Source of the DNA: DT-111 sp965263225
GTDB lineage: Bacteria > Bacteroidota > Bacteroidia > Chitinophagales > Saprospiraceae
Direction of reading: 5' to 3'
DNA: 64,000 bases
NCBI GenBank assembly: GCA_965263225.1
Contig: CBDHHG010000045.1
Location: 62,001 to 126,000 of the forward strand
The translations under genes and the position numbers were made by a program. The notes beneath the pieces were generated by a model that worked only from the letters and a program-made list of their open reading frames with translations, was not told the DNA's origin and made no database searches. How positions within the stretch are numbered: position 1 is the first letter of the stretch; every line of letters begins with the position of its first letter. Shown here piece by piece: positions 17,307-27,041 of the stretch.

Positions 17307-19514
17307 TTATCTCACCTCTACCTCATCTATAAATACCCAAGAAGGCAGATCCGCGGCGTGATGCCAGACGGGTGCTATCTTGTGGTTTAGGCCGATTACT
17401 TTTAGATAGCGAAAGCTTTGTGGTGCGCCTCTATGCGTGAAGTGTTGGATATCGTTGATCTTGCTCTTCGGGTTGAGCGGGTATTGGTTCTTAATCATGG
17501 CAAGCGGGCGGTAGGTTTGTCCGTCATCGGAGGCGAGGTATTGGACCTCTTTCGGAAAAAAGACAATATGGTTGGTGACCTGCAAGAAGGTAGCTGATAT
17601 TTCTTGTACTCTTGTCGGCTTGCCCAGGTCAATAACGGCGACTAGGTCATTGCCTTCAAAACCAAGCCAATTGGCATAGAAGTTACTCCCGCCAAAAGCC
17701 CCGTCCGTCAAGGCTTGCGGATCTTTCTGCGCATATTTTTTGGGTTTTTCTAGTAGGGTAACTGGTTTTTTGCTGGCAAGATTGGCTTGGGTAGCGCGCG
17801 CTAAGGTTTGCTGATAAAGCTGTATGTACTCCTCTACAGTATACCGCATTTCATTCATGGCGGTAATATTGGCCAGTTGGGTTGTTTGCTGAAATCGCTT
17901 TAGGCGCTCCGGTATTGGCATTGATGAGTTTTGCTCTAAGGCTTGTTGAAGATCCGTCTTTGCATGTTCCAGGATGGCATAATCTACGCTGAGTCTTGCT
18001 TCTTGTACTCTTTGGAATACTTCGGATTGCTCCTTTACTGCTGCGGCCGCTTCCTTGTACAAACTGTCGTAATAGACCAGCAGTTCTTCCCGCAAGAAAC
18101 TATGGAAGCCTTGAGACGGATCGCCATAGAGAAACAGAAAAAAACTGGAATCTTGGCCTAACTCTTTATGAATAGTTTCAATATAATCTTTAATGATAGG
18201 TGCTGCTGCTTGATAATATCCTTCCAAGAAATCATCCATGATCTCTTCTGGGTTTGCGGTCGGATTCCAGAGTAACTGTGCTGTCAGATAGGAACGCAAT
18301 TCGAATAATTCGCTAGGCTGGTTGCTATGCTGTTCAAAAATCCATTTTGCATTGTTCTCGACAAATAATTCAATATTGGGCTGAAGCGTATGCAAATTGG
18401 GGAAGGGGGCGAGGAAATTGGTAAACTGTGTGGTATAGTCCCAAATCCGGATATTATTGGTTTTCTCTCCCCAGGCGATGAGATCTTGGGTAAAGTCATC
18501 GCATTTTTCCTCGATCGGGGCACTACGATCACATTCAATAGAGCACAAGGTGATCAGCACATTAGGTTCTGGCTTTAACTCCTTAGGGGCTTTGCGGGTG
18601 TATTGATAGGCTAGGGTGGAGATTTGCTTGTCGGGAAAAGCTCGGGCTACCTGGTTGACAAAGTAGATCATGGAACCCGCAGGAGAATCCTCCGCCTTGT
18701 GGATGGCTTCACAATTGGCACATTGACAATATTGAGTATTGTCATCTTGACTGACTGAAACCACCTCTGCTTCCGGATGTTGGGCCAGAAGGCGGGCTAC
18801 GGTATCTTTCACGAGTTGAAAAACGGTTTCATTGGTCAAGCACAACTGAGTGGGAATGCGTTTACCATTGCGTAATGCATAATATTCGGGATGGCTCTCG
18901 TAGTGAAGGCTCGCGGGTACAAATCGATGAAAGGTATGGACCCTGGCTCCCGGGACATATCCCGGAAAGGCTTCCGTCGTTACCCTTAGCTTGTTGGCGA
19001 ATTCTGGGTTATCATAGAATAGTCGGGAATGGACTGTTCGAGTGGTGATTGGAGGAGAATACGCATACAAGAGGGTCTTTGATAGCTTTATGCTGGCTTG
19101 TCTAGGAATGCGTTCAGCACTAGGACTGAAGAACCGACAATCGAGTTCTTCTTCTAGAAAGACATAAACGGCATGGAGCGTACTTGCTGGACTACCGCCG
19201 CCGATAATTAAGTCTTCTTCGTTCACGCTGTAGTAGACCGTGCTCTCCAAGATATCTGCTGACGGATCGATATGGCCAATTCGTATGGCCTTTCCTTCCG
19301 TGTCTCCTGTGGTAATGACTAAATTGGCTCCACTAACTTGCTGCAAGTACTCTTTTAGAACTTCTGCCGCCTGGATCTCTTGCTCAGCAGCATTTTCCGA
19401 TAAGGTAATGGTGTAGTCGCTTTTACCTCCACTAACTAGTGTAATGGTTGTCGAAGATTGGCAGGAGCATAAGATCACAAGGAAAATACCTAGTAAAAAG
19501 GGGGCGCTTTTCAT
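17307..19514 (-). CDS. DUF4838 lipoprotein with C-terminal discoidin-like domain
   Basis: A 735-residue exported protein. The N-terminus (MKSAPFLLGIFLVILCSCQ) is a lipoprotein signal with Cys18 as the likely acylated residue. Residues ~35-130 resemble the alpha-glucuronidase N-terminal domain (AAEVLKEYLQQVSGANLVI). The DUF4838 core follows, with VSQDDNTQYCQCANCEAIHKAE and WDYTTQF, features of glycoside-hydrolase-like (beta/alpha) barrels of this family. The last ~140 residues form an F5/8 type C (discoidin) carbohydrate-binding fold ending SWVFIDEVEVR. It is probably anchored on the outer membrane and acts on or binds acidic polysaccharides; the substrate is not proven. It is a single gene. 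Confidence 0.88.
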   Translation of the reverse strand: MKSAPFLLGIFLVILCSCQSSTTITLVSGGKSDYTITLSENAAEQEIQAAEVLKEYLQQVSGANLVITTGDTEGKAIRIGHIDPSADILESTVYYSVNEEDLIIGGGSPASTLHAVYVFLEEELDCRFFSPSAERIPRQASIKLSKTLLYAYSPPITTRTVHSRLFYDNPEFANKLRVTTEAFPGYVPGARVHTFHRFVPASLHYESHPEYYALRNGKRIPTQLCLTNETVFQLVKDTVARLLAQHPEAEVVSVSQDDNTQYCQCANCEAIHKAEDSPAGSMIYFVNQVARAFPDKQISTLAYQYTRKAPKELKPEPNVLITLCSIECDRSAPIEEKCDDFTQDLIAWGEKTNNIRIWDYTTQFTNFLAPFPNLHTLQPNIELFVENNAKWIFEQHSNQPSELFELRSYLTAQLLWNPTANPEEIMDDFLEGYYQAAAPIIKDYIETIHKELGQDSSFFLFLYGDPSQGFHSFLREELLVYYDSLYKEAAAAVKEQSEVFQRVQEARLSVDYAILEHAKTDLQQALEQNSSMPIPERLKRFQQTTQLANITAMNEMRYTVEEYIQLYQQTLARATQANLASKKPVTLLEKPKKYAQKDPQALTDGAFGGSNFYANWLGFEGNDLVAVIDLGKPTRVQEISATFLQVTNHIVFFPKEVQYLASDDGQTYRPLAMIKNQYPLNPKSKINDIQHFTHRGAPQSFRYLKVIGLNHKIAPVWHHAADLPSWVFIDEVEVR

Positions 19515-19833
19515 GTTTGGGCAGAATTATGAAGGAATCTAAAGACGATTCATCTAAGTTAATCAATCTTGGACTAAACCTACAACCAACAGCTTGGCAG
19601 CTGATTCGATAAATGGAGGACAAGAATCTAAACCTCTATTCCAGAAGATGACTTTGCGATTCTTTCCATTCAATAAATATGCTGCTTATTTTTCTATCTT
19701 GGGTGTTGCAATAGGGGGAATAATCACTTGGATAAACTGGTTAAAGCCCTGGTTGAGAGTTTCTGCTACCAGCTCAGGAATAGGCAGAGCATAAGTGTAG
19801 AGAACTCTATGGTTAAGCAAGAAAGAACACCTT
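19515..19833. other. Divergent intergenic region
   Basis: About 320 bases between the divergent DUF4838 gene and the DUF4112 gene; both promoters must lie here. A possible short hydrophobic reading frame on the plus strand at 19648-19794 (one membrane segment, ILGVAIGGIITWINWL) has no convincing ribosome-binding site and is not called. Confidence 0.4.
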
Positions 19834-20313
19834 ATGTCAGACCTGCAGCAGCGGAGTATCAATGCAGACATCAAATGGATTGATGTAGTTACCGATTGGA
19901 TGGATAATAAGATTAGAATACCAGGAACGAATATCCGATTCGGCCTGGATTTTCTGATTGGATTAGTGCCGTACATTGGAGATTTGGCCAGTTTTGCCAT
20001 CTCAGGCCTACTATTGATGGGGATGGCGCGCCACGGCGCCAGCGGCATGCTAATCCTTAAAATGATTGGTAATGTATTATTAGATACCATAGTTGGGGCT
20101 ATTCCGATTTTAGGTGATTTATTTGACTTGCAGTACCGGGCTAATTGGCGCAATCTGAAGCTATTTGAAGAGTTTTATGAGGAAGGGGAGCACCAAGGCA
20201 GTGGTTGTTGGGTCATCCTTTTAATTTTGATCATTTTTACCGTTTTGTTCTTCCTACTCATTTACGTAGTATGGTCGGTGTTAGGTAGTATCTGGAATTT
20301 TATCATAAGTTGA
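19834..20313 (+). CDS. DUF4112 domain-containing membrane protein
   Basis: A 159-residue protein matching the DUF4112 family: IDVVTDWMDNKIRIPGTNIRFGLDFLIGLVPYIGDLASFAISGLLL followed by IGAIPILGDLFDLQYRANWRNLKL. The conserved pair of P.IGD / PILGDLFD motifs frames two membrane segments, and a third hydrophobic segment (VILLILIIFTVLFFLLIYVVW) closes the C-terminus. Function of the family is unknown. The start at ATG 19834 is in good context and no partner gene is evident. Confidence 0.85.
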   Translation: MSDLQQRSINADIKWIDVVTDWMDNKIRIPGTNIRFGLDFLIGLVPYIGDLASFAISGLLLMGMARHGASGMLILKMIGNVLLDTIVGAIPILGDLFDLQYRANWRNLKLFEEFYEEGEHQGSGCWVILLILIIFTVLFFLLIYVVWSVLGSIWNFIIS

Positions 20314-20346
20314 GGATAGATGACAACACAATTGAAAGACAAAACC

Positions 20347-21583
20347 ATGTTTGCCCTATCCTCCTTCCAGCAAAACTCCAGAGCAGTACTAGCCTATTTA
20401 ATCCTTGCAGCATTGCTTCCTATGATCCTAGCAGGATGTGGGACATCAGATGAAAAGGCGTTGCTTCCAATTTGACAAACTTTGAAGGGCATCCCAATTC
20501 CAAACAGCCTTTTAAGAATTAGCTTGTCCTTCTCATAGATCGCCGATCATCTCGGCTCTTTTCTACCACTAAATACGCGGAAATGACAAGAAATCTACTA
20601 CAACTTGCATGTACATGCTTGCCCGTTTTCTACAAGCAGTTGTCAATAGTGAACACCTCCAAAAAGCTACAACCCAGAAAATGTTGACCGGCCAAATTAT
20701 GGTCCCGAAGGAAAACTGGCGGGCTGGTCCATTGTCGGAATCTATCGGCTGGGCGCTAGGTTGGGGGACGGAGAAAACCAATCAATATCAATACTTTTGG
20801 CAATGGGGAGATAATGGAGCCTTCAAAGGTTTCGTGATGTTTGAGCCAAAGGGTAAAAAGGGGCTGGTATATTTTGCCAATAGTAGTAATGGCTTAACGA
20901 TTGCCCCTGAAATTTGTGAAAAAGTGTTTGGAGAAAAACATCCAGTGTTTTCTTGGCTCGACTATGGCACCTACAACAAGCCCGTCAATCAACTGGAGAA
21001 AAAAATACTTGAACTGGGGTTTGAGAAGGCGATCCAAACTTTTATAGATGGAAACGGTAAACATCAAGATACACTTCGAATACCTGAGAGAGATATGAAT
21101 GCGCTTGGGTATCGCCTAATATCTCGACGCCGGTATCAGGATGCTAAGCAGGTGCTGGGCTTGAATATGCACGCCTTTCCCCATTCTTCGAATGTATACG
21201 ATAGCTATGGAGAGATCTGCTTAAGAACTGGGGATCGATCAGGGGCAGCTAAGTACTATGCTAAGGCTGCTGCTTTGGATGCCAATAATAAAATGGCCAA
21301 AAACCTGGCTACCCAACTCACCAAACCTGTGGAGGGGAATACAACTTTCACTTTGGATGCCTATGCCAATGCTTCGCTGGTGAGCGTAGCCGGTGAGTTC
21401 AATGACTGGCAGGAGCTTGGCAATTTAATGCATCGCCGAAATGGGGTATGGGTGACCAGTTTGGACCTCGATCCCGGTAAGTACGAGTACAAATTTGTGG
21501 TAGATGGGGTATGGATTGTTGATCCAGGTAATCCCGAGCACATCTACGAAGGCAACCATAATTCCGTCATTGAAGTGAAGTAG
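20347..21583 (+). pseudogene. Serine hydrolase (beta-lactamase family) lipoprotein gutted by a deletion
   Basis: An ATG at 20347 starts a lipoprotein signal with lipobox MILAGC (Cys31), but the frame closes 11 residues later at 20473-20475. From about 20600 an open frame resumes (ARFLQAVVN...QKMLTGQIMVP...SIGWALGWG). This is the C-terminal third of a beta-lactamase/D-Ala-D-Ala-peptidase-type hydrolase, ending in the GDNGAFKGFVMFEPKGKKG motif that corresponds to the KTG/HTG region. After it come TPR-like helices (DSYGEICLRTGDRSGAAKYYAKAAALD) and a CBM48/AMPK-type E-set domain (VSVAGEFNDW...GKYEYKFVVDGVWIVDP). The catalytic SxxK and YxN segments are gone. The 3' part may still be translated from an ATG at 20609, but it cannot be an active hydrolase. 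Confidence 0.75.
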
Positions 21584-21734
21584 TATCATCCGTTTTGCGG
21601 AACGGAATTTAGGCGCTACCTTTAAACAGATGCTAGCTTAGGTTGAGTTTGCAAGATCCAATTTTGGAAGCTACCAACCTGATCTGGTCTATTAATCAAA
21701 GTAGGAAGTGCCCGCCATCTAAAGTTCACTTGAA

Positions 21735-22673
21735 ATGATTCCAGCTGAAGAAACCTTTGGGGGAACCTTCCCCTTTCAACCCCATTTTACGGAAGCCCCG
21801 GGCTTCAAGATGCACTATGTAGATGAAGGGGAAGGGGACATCATAGTCTGCCTACACGGAGAACCAACCTGGGGATACTTATACCGTAATTTCATTCCAA
21901 AGTTGTCGCGAAACTATCGAGTGATAGTGCCGGACCATATGGGGTTTGGTAAAAGTGAAACGCCACCGGATCGGGAATATACCTTCAGCGCTCACGTAGA
22001 AAATCTCATAGCTTTTGTGGAGGCCCTGGACTTGACGGATATAACCTTCGTCATACAGGACTGGGGAGGACCTATTGCTGGCTCCTTTGCCCTACGCCAT
22101 CCAGATAAAGTCAAACGTTTTTGCTTGATGAACACGATGCTGGGCTATGGCGCTGCCGTGAGAGATATCCCTAAGTCAGAAACCAAAATTCCCAAACTAC
22201 ACGAATCCTCCTGGTTTACCTGGGTAAGAAAAGCCTATAAGGATGGTACCTACCAGGTGGTGATGCAGCAAATGGGAGACAATGTCCTTAGCGTCATGAA
22301 GAAACTCTATTTTCATAATTCGGCGGCAGTGGACGAACAGTGGATGCGCGCCTACTCCATGCCATTTACTACGATAAAGGAATCGATTGGGGCGGTTGAG
22401 TTTCCGCTAGACGTAATTCTGGATCGGGTTTCGGAATATGCCGTACAAGGATTGAAGATGGGTAATCTCGAAAAGGTGAGGTCTAAGCCCGCCATGCTAG
22501 CAGAAGGTATGATGGATAAAGCCATGCCGCCAGCAATGGTGATGGATGATTTCCGCCGCCTTTTCCCTAATGGACCAGTTGTCGAGATCGAAAATGCGGG
22601 CCACTTCAGCCAGGAGGATGTGCCGGAAACACTGGTGGCGCTGATCGAGCAGTTTATTCAGCTGACGGATTGA
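21735..22673 (+). CDS. Haloalkane dehalogenase-like alpha/beta hydrolase (HLD-I type)
   Basis: A 312-residue alpha/beta hydrolase. HGEPTWGYLYRNFIP (His41-Gly-Glu43) forms the oxyanion side typical of subfamily I haloalkane dehalogenases. The nucleophile is Asp109 in VIQDWGGP, with Trp110 as a halide-binding residue. The acid and base residues are in the C-terminal third, with the catalytic His in NAGHFSQEDVPE. The cap domain lies between about residues 140 and 230. The product would hydrolyse halogenated alkanes to alcohols in the cytoplasm. It has no signal peptide and no operon partner. The dehalogenase at 11429 belongs to a different subfamily (HGN), so they are not recent duplicates. Real substrates are unknown. 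Confidence 0.88.
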   Translation: MIPAEETFGGTFPFQPHFTEAPGFKMHYVDEGEGDIIVCLHGEPTWGYLYRNFIPKLSRNYRVIVPDHMGFGKSETPPDREYTFSAHVENLIAFVEALDLTDITFVIQDWGGPIAGSFALRHPDKVKRFCLMNTMLGYGAAVRDIPKSETKIPKLHESSWFTWVRKAYKDGTYQVVMQQMGDNVLSVMKKLYFHNSAAVDEQWMRAYSMPFTTIKESIGAVEFPLDVILDRVSEYAVQGLKMGNLEKVRSKPAMLAEGMMDKAMPPAMVMDDFRRLFPNGPVVEIENAGHFSQEDVPETLVALIEQFIQLTD

Positions 22674-23035
22674 TTGGCAGGACTAAATTTGGTTATCAAA
22701 TATCTACCTCACAAAGGTGTGCGGAAAAAGACCACTTTGCCTGCACTATTGTTTCAATTTTGGTGAAAATCAGTTCTGAATTCAAAACCAAACCCAAATG
22801 TCTGTGTTGAGATTGGTGTGAAAGTTGGAATTTGGATTAGTTTCTGGAACTAATGGGATGTTTTCCTCGGTAAATCCAAATTTTAATTGGATCAATTTGC
22901 TATATTGAGAAGAGAAGTTGCCTATCTCGCATTACAACCCTCACCCTACAAGAACCCACAAGCACAACTATACTGCCGATAATAAGACTATCCCTGATTC
23001 AAATCCTATTTGTTTTATACCTAAACTCCTACATA
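22674..23035. other. Intergenic region
   Basis: About 360 AT-rich bases. I see no gene, hairpin or repeat that I can support. Confidence 0.5.
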
Positions 23036-23674
23036 ATGTCTACAGAACTTATCATTATTATTATCGGAACTGGCTTATTGGTACTTGCTGTTTTAGGTAG
23101 CATATCTGCGGGTGATTCCGATACCGGATTGATTGGAACTAGCCTAAGAATTCCTTTTGGTCTCGCTGGCATCTTACTAATGATTTACGGCGGATATTCC
23201 TATGGAGCTGTCAACTTGCAGGGGCAAATCGAACAGGTAGTCGTGGGGGAGAAATTGCAAGTTCAATACCCAATAGAAAGCGTACAAGTGCTATCGCCGA
23301 TCAAGACAGATTCTGTGAAATGCCGAATCTTGACGCTAGGTGTTTATCCGGAAGGTCATGAAAAAGATATTTGGGTCTTGTTGCGCCCTTCCGACAATCG
23401 GTATTATCCCCAATCAGACCACACCAACACTTCCTACAAAAGGAATGGAGAATGGCAGGTGATCACTAGGTTTGGGGGAGATAAGGGGGAGACCTATGAT
23501 GTAATTGTGTATGAAACGGATGAGGCCGCTTCGGAATACTTTAGCTCTACTATTTCGGCTTGGAAAGAAATGGAATCCTACCCTGGACTTGAATTAGTAG
23601 ATCTGCCCAAGAGTGCAGTTGAAGTCGATCGTATTGCAGTAGCGCTAAAAGAAAATTGTAGAGGGGTACACTAA
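23036..23674 (+). CDS. Hypothetical membrane protein
   Basis: I do not recognise this 212-residue protein. Two N-terminal transmembrane segments (about residues 4-24 and 38-55) are followed by a soluble domain of about 150 residues. That domain begins with QGQIEQVVVGEKLQVQYPIESVQVLSPIKTDSVKCRILTLGVYPEGHEKDIWVLLRPSDNRYYPQSDH, a phrase similar to the surface-exposed half of periplasmic domains that bind or sense small molecules (compare YPEGHEKDIWV..RPSDNRYYPQS). The gene has a plausible ATG at 23036. It is not coupled to its neighbours. Confidence 0.65.
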   Translation: MSTELIIIIIGTGLLVLAVLGSISAGDSDTGLIGTSLRIPFGLAGILLMIYGGYSYGAVNLQGQIEQVVVGEKLQVQYPIESVQVLSPIKTDSVKCRILTLGVYPEGHEKDIWVLLRPSDNRYYPQSDHTNTSYKRNGEWQVITRFGGDKGETYDVIVYETDEAASEYFSSTISAWKEMESYPGLELVDLPKSAVEVDRIAVALKENCRGVH

Positions 23675-23896
23675 AAGGTTGGCCATCCTCTAGTGGATGA
23701 CTAGCGCAACAGATGCTGTTTTATAGATGACTTTCTACATATAGCATTGAGATTAACCTCACTTCGGAAGTTTGGAGAATTTTTCCATTGCCCAAGCCTC
23801 CCCTTTTCTGTTTTAGAGCAGTTATGTGCTTAGCACCTTGGCGAAAAGGATGAGTCAAAAGCACAAAAATCGTCAAAGAACTCCCATCTTTAGACC

Positions 23897-24952
23897 ATGA
23901 ATACAGCAATTGAGCGAATAGAGCTGGCACCTGGATATTCGATTTCCAGAGTGCTGAAAGGAGGGTGGCATTTGGCAGGGGGACATGGCGATGTAGATAT
24001 CGAACAAGCGATTGAGGATATGAAGGCCTTCGTGGAGGCTGGAATTACCACTTTTGATTGTGCGGATATCTACACCGGGGTAGAGGAGTTGATTGGTCAA
24101 TTCTTCAAAAAGTACCACGATGCTTTCCGATCAGGGGATTTGGCGCCTGTACAAATTCACACCAAGTATGTCCCCGATTTTAATCGTTTAGGTAAATTGC
24201 ACAAAGTGGATACGGCAGCCATTATTGATCGGTCCTTACAAAGGCTTGGGCTAGAACAATTGGATTTAGTTCAATTTCATTGGTGGGATTTCAATACACC
24301 CGGCTACATAGAGGCAGCGCTACACTTATCGGAATTACAGCAAGTGGGTAAAATTAAACATATTGGAGTTACCAATTTTGATGGGGCGCATTTACAGGAG
24401 CTCGTAGAAGCGGGCGTAAAAATTGTTTCTAACCAAATTCAATATTCCATTTTGGATCGCCGCCCCGAAGAAGACCTTGAGGGTATTCAACGAAAACATG
24501 GCATCTCTTATCTAAATTACGGCAGTATTGCGGGCGGTTTTCTAAGCGATCGTTATCTAGATTCTCCAGCGCCTACTCCTCCCTTTGAGAATCGCTCCTT
24601 GACTAAATATCGATTGATCATTGAGGAAAATGGGGATTGGGATTTCTTCCAAGCTATGCTAGCTTTGCTAAGATCAATTGCGGATAAGTATGAAGTAGGG
24701 ATCGCCGAGGTAGCGGCACGTTGGGGCTTGCAAGCTCCCATGGTAGCAGGGGTGATCATCGGCGCTCGCAATCAGAAACACTTGCATAGCTTGAAGCAGC
24801 TTAGTCGTTTTTCGCTCGATGAGGAAGATCTACAAACCATTCGTCAGCACATCTCCCAAGCCAAGGGACCTTCCGGACCTGTTTTTGGTTTGGAACGAGA
24901 TAAGGTGGGGAAGCACGGTCGCATCATGAAGTACAATCTGAATGATAAATGA
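23897..24952 (+). CDS. Aldo/keto reductase
   Basis: A 351-residue NAD(P)H-dependent oxidoreductase of the AKR (beta/alpha)8 barrel family. The catalytic tetrad is visible: Asp and Tyr in FDCADIYTGVEE, Lys in IHTKYVP, and His in VQFHWWD. The cofactor-binding end is VIIGARNQKHLHSLKQ. The group resembles the bacterial oxidoreductases acting on sugar or steroid-like aldehydes, but no substrate can be named. It precedes an NhaC-type antiporter by 42 bases in the same direction, so they may be co-transcribed. Confidence 0.88.
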   Translation: MNTAIERIELAPGYSISRVLKGGWHLAGGHGDVDIEQAIEDMKAFVEAGITTFDCADIYTGVEELIGQFFKKYHDAFRSGDLAPVQIHTKYVPDFNRLGKLHKVDTAAIIDRSLQRLGLEQLDLVQFHWWDFNTPGYIEAALHLSELQQVGKIKHIGVTNFDGAHLQELVEAGVKIVSNQIQYSILDRRPEEDLEGIQRKHGISYLNYGSIAGGFLSDRYLDSPAPTPPFENRSLTKYRLIIEENGDWDFFQAMLALLRSIADKYEVGIAEVAARWGLQAPMVAGVIIGARNQKHLHSLKQLSRFSLDEEDLQTIRQHISQAKGPSGPVFGLERDKVGKHGRIMKYNLNDK

Positions 24953-24994
24953 TCGTAGTGATAATGCTGCATCGATAATGTTTAGGGACTGGTA

Positions 24995-26401
24995 ATGAAA
25001 CTTACAGACACAAAAATAGAAACCGAATTATCCTTTCATGGGGGGCTATGGGTAGCCCTAGTACCATTCTTTATTTTCGTAGCGGGTGTAATAGCCATTG
25101 CCTTATCTGGTGCGCCGGATGAGCGAGGCTTTTGGCCGGTACTATTGCTGGCGATGGCGGTGGGGTTAGTTCTGGTTAAGGATAAAACAGCTTATAGTGA
25201 AGTGGTGATTGAAGGCATGTCCCAATCGATTGTGATGATCATGATCACGGCTTGGATGCTGGCTTCGATCATCGGTGTTTTAATGGCCAATGCGGGCTTT
25301 GTAGAAGCACTGACCTGGCTGTCCAGTCAAATGCAGCTATCCGGAGGAGGATTTGTGATAGCTAGCTTCATTATTTGTAGTCTAGTGGCGCTCTCTACCG
25401 GCTCTAGCTTCGCAACAATCCTGATCTGTGGGCCTATTCTATACCCTGCCGGAGGTCTTCTTGGAGCTCCATTGGAGCTTTTGGCGGGCTCTATCCTGGC
25501 TGGTGCTACTTTAGGAGACTTCATCGCGCCCATCTCGGATACTACTATAGCAAGTGCACTGAGTCAAAAAGCCGATATTGGGAAGACGGTGAAAAGCCGA
25601 GTAAAGTATATCCTTCCAGCCGCTTTATTGGCCTTGCTAGCCTTTGCCATTGTAGGCCTGATTTTGCCAGCGGAAAGTACTTCCGCCGGTCAGGAATTGC
25701 TAGGTAGCCCAAAGGGATTGCCGATGTTATTGGTGCCCATGTTCATCATCTATTTGTTTCTACAGGGAAAGCATCTATTGCATGGACTGCTCTTAGGACT
25801 ATGGTTTGGTATTGCGTTGGGCTTAGTACTCGACCTATTGCCCATTGAAAAACTCTTTAGCCTGGATTTAGAGAATTTTACGGCAAAAAGCCTCATTGTC
25901 GATGGAATAAACCGTGCTGTCGGCATTAGCTTCTTTACAATCCTCTTAATGGGGTTAGTAGCCACCTTGAAAGCCAGTGGCTTGGTTGATCGTTTGATGG
26001 ATTACGCTTCAGAAAGAACCCATACTACCTTTCAGGCGGAGGCCTGGATGGCGAGTGCGGTTGGTGCTGCTGTTCTCTTGACGACGCACAGTATCGTGGC
26101 CATCCTGACGGTGTCAGAATTTGCCAATCGTACCGGTGAAGACCATAACATTACACCCAGAAGAAGAGCCAATGTCCTAAGCATGGTCGTTTGTGTATTC
26201 CCTTTCCTATTGCCGTACTTCATTCCAGTAATCTTGATGGCTAATACGACCTTGTCTGGAGCAGAATTTGATTTACCTTCCGTCTCTCCACTAGATGCGG
26301 GGCTATACAATTTCATTGGCTGGGGGATTGCACTGGTAGCGATAGCTTCGATATTCTTCGGGTATGGTAGAGAAAGAGACAACAGGGAGGCTACTGAATG
26401 A
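24995..26401 (+). CDS. Na+/H+ antiporter, NhaC family
   Basis: A 468-residue inner-membrane carrier with about 11 predicted helices. Family markers include FATILICGPILYPAGGLLG, then GATLGDFIAPISDTTIASAL, the NhaC/DcuC-type double motif GDxxSPxSDT that lines the ion path, and a C-terminal repeat VAILTVSEFANRTGE. It probably exchanges Na+ for H+ or malate/lactate. The start ATG is 42 bases after the AKR gene. A hairpin lies just after the stop codon. Confidence 0.88.
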   Translation: MKLTDTKIETELSFHGGLWVALVPFFIFVAGVIAIALSGAPDERGFWPVLLLAMAVGLVLVKDKTAYSEVVIEGMSQSIVMIMITAWMLASIIGVLMANAGFVEALTWLSSQMQLSGGGFVIASFIICSLVALSTGSSFATILICGPILYPAGGLLGAPLELLAGSILAGATLGDFIAPISDTTIASALSQKADIGKTVKSRVKYILPAALLALLAFAIVGLILPAESTSAGQELLGSPKGLPMLLVPMFIIYLFLQGKHLLHGLLLGLWFGIALGLVLDLLPIEKLFSLDLENFTAKSLIVDGINRAVGISFFTILLMGLVATLKASGLVDRLMDYASERTHTTFQAEAWMASAVGAAVLLTTHSIVAILTVSEFANRTGEDHNITPRRRANVLSMVVCVFPFLLPYFIPVILMANTTLSGAEFDLPSVSPLDAGLYNFIGWGIALVAIASIFFGYGRERDNREATE

Positions 26402-26413
26402 TTACTGAGCGCG

Positions 26414-26440
26414 GCGGCAAAACTTCGGAAGTTTTGCCGC
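26414..26440. terminator. Near-perfect hairpin after the antiporter gene
   Basis: GCGGCAAAACTTC at 26414-26426 pairs with GAAGTTTTGCCGC at 26428-26440. The stem is extremely stable, with a TTCGG loop. The T-tract is short, so it works best as a Rho-independent-like or bidirectional stop. Confidence 0.7.
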
Positions 26441-26609
26441 TTGGGTTGGTCGAAATCATATGGTTCTAGATTTTTGAACTCTACGATTTTTGGTTGTTAT
26501 TTCGATAGGCAGGGGATATATCCCGTACCCAAAGGCACGGGTTTACCTGGATTCATGGCTAGGTATATTTAACCCCTAGCGGGGTTTTCCCCGAGGGGAC
26601 TTAGCTCAG

Positions 26610-26919
26610 AGCAGTCTGTGGAAGGGCTTGTCACAGCGTGACAACATATGCGTAGCCAGATATACAGGTAGGATTTTCGCTTCAAGATTGTTTGACCAAA
26701 AGCGGTCTGTGGAAGCCCTTGTCCCAGCGTGACAATATATGCATAGCCAGATATACAGGCTGGGATTTTCGCTTCAAGATTCTTTGACCAAAAGCAGTGC
26801 ATAGCCAGATATACAGGTGGGATTTTCGCTTCAAGATTGTTTGACCAAAAGCGGTCTGTGGAAGCCCTTGTCACAGCGTGACAACATATACATAGCCAAA
26901 TATACAGGTAGGATTTTCG
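26610..26919. repeat. Tandem ~91-bp repeat, three to four units
   Basis: Unit 1 spans 26610-26700, unit 2 26701-26792, unit 3 (shortened by an internal deletion) 26793-26849, unit 4 (partial) 26850-26919. Each full unit contains a perfect hairpin TTGTCAC-AGC-GTGACAA (broken by one base in unit 2), the phrase CATAGCCAGATATACAGG and the end TCGCTTCAAGATTGTTTGACC. Units are about 90% identical by eye. A reading frame in reverse orientation crosses them only because of the repeat. Confidence 0.85.
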
Positions 26920-27041
26920 TGCATTTATGTACGATATATGAAAACCATCCATTAGAGGAGAATACAAAACCTTTGAATTGTCAAAAAAACACTTCGCAAG
27001 ATTGTGCGCTTGGGTTGTTTTTACTTACAAAACCAAATTCT

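Noticed and set aside
19648..19794. 49-residue plus-strand frame with a hydrophobic segment
   Set aside because: No ribosome-binding site, poor codon pattern, and it overlaps a divergent promoter region.
26569..26967. 132-residue minus-strand frame rich in Cys and Trp
   Set aside because: It is produced by the tandem repeat: the unit length of 91-92 bases keeps a frame partly open, and no known domain is visible.
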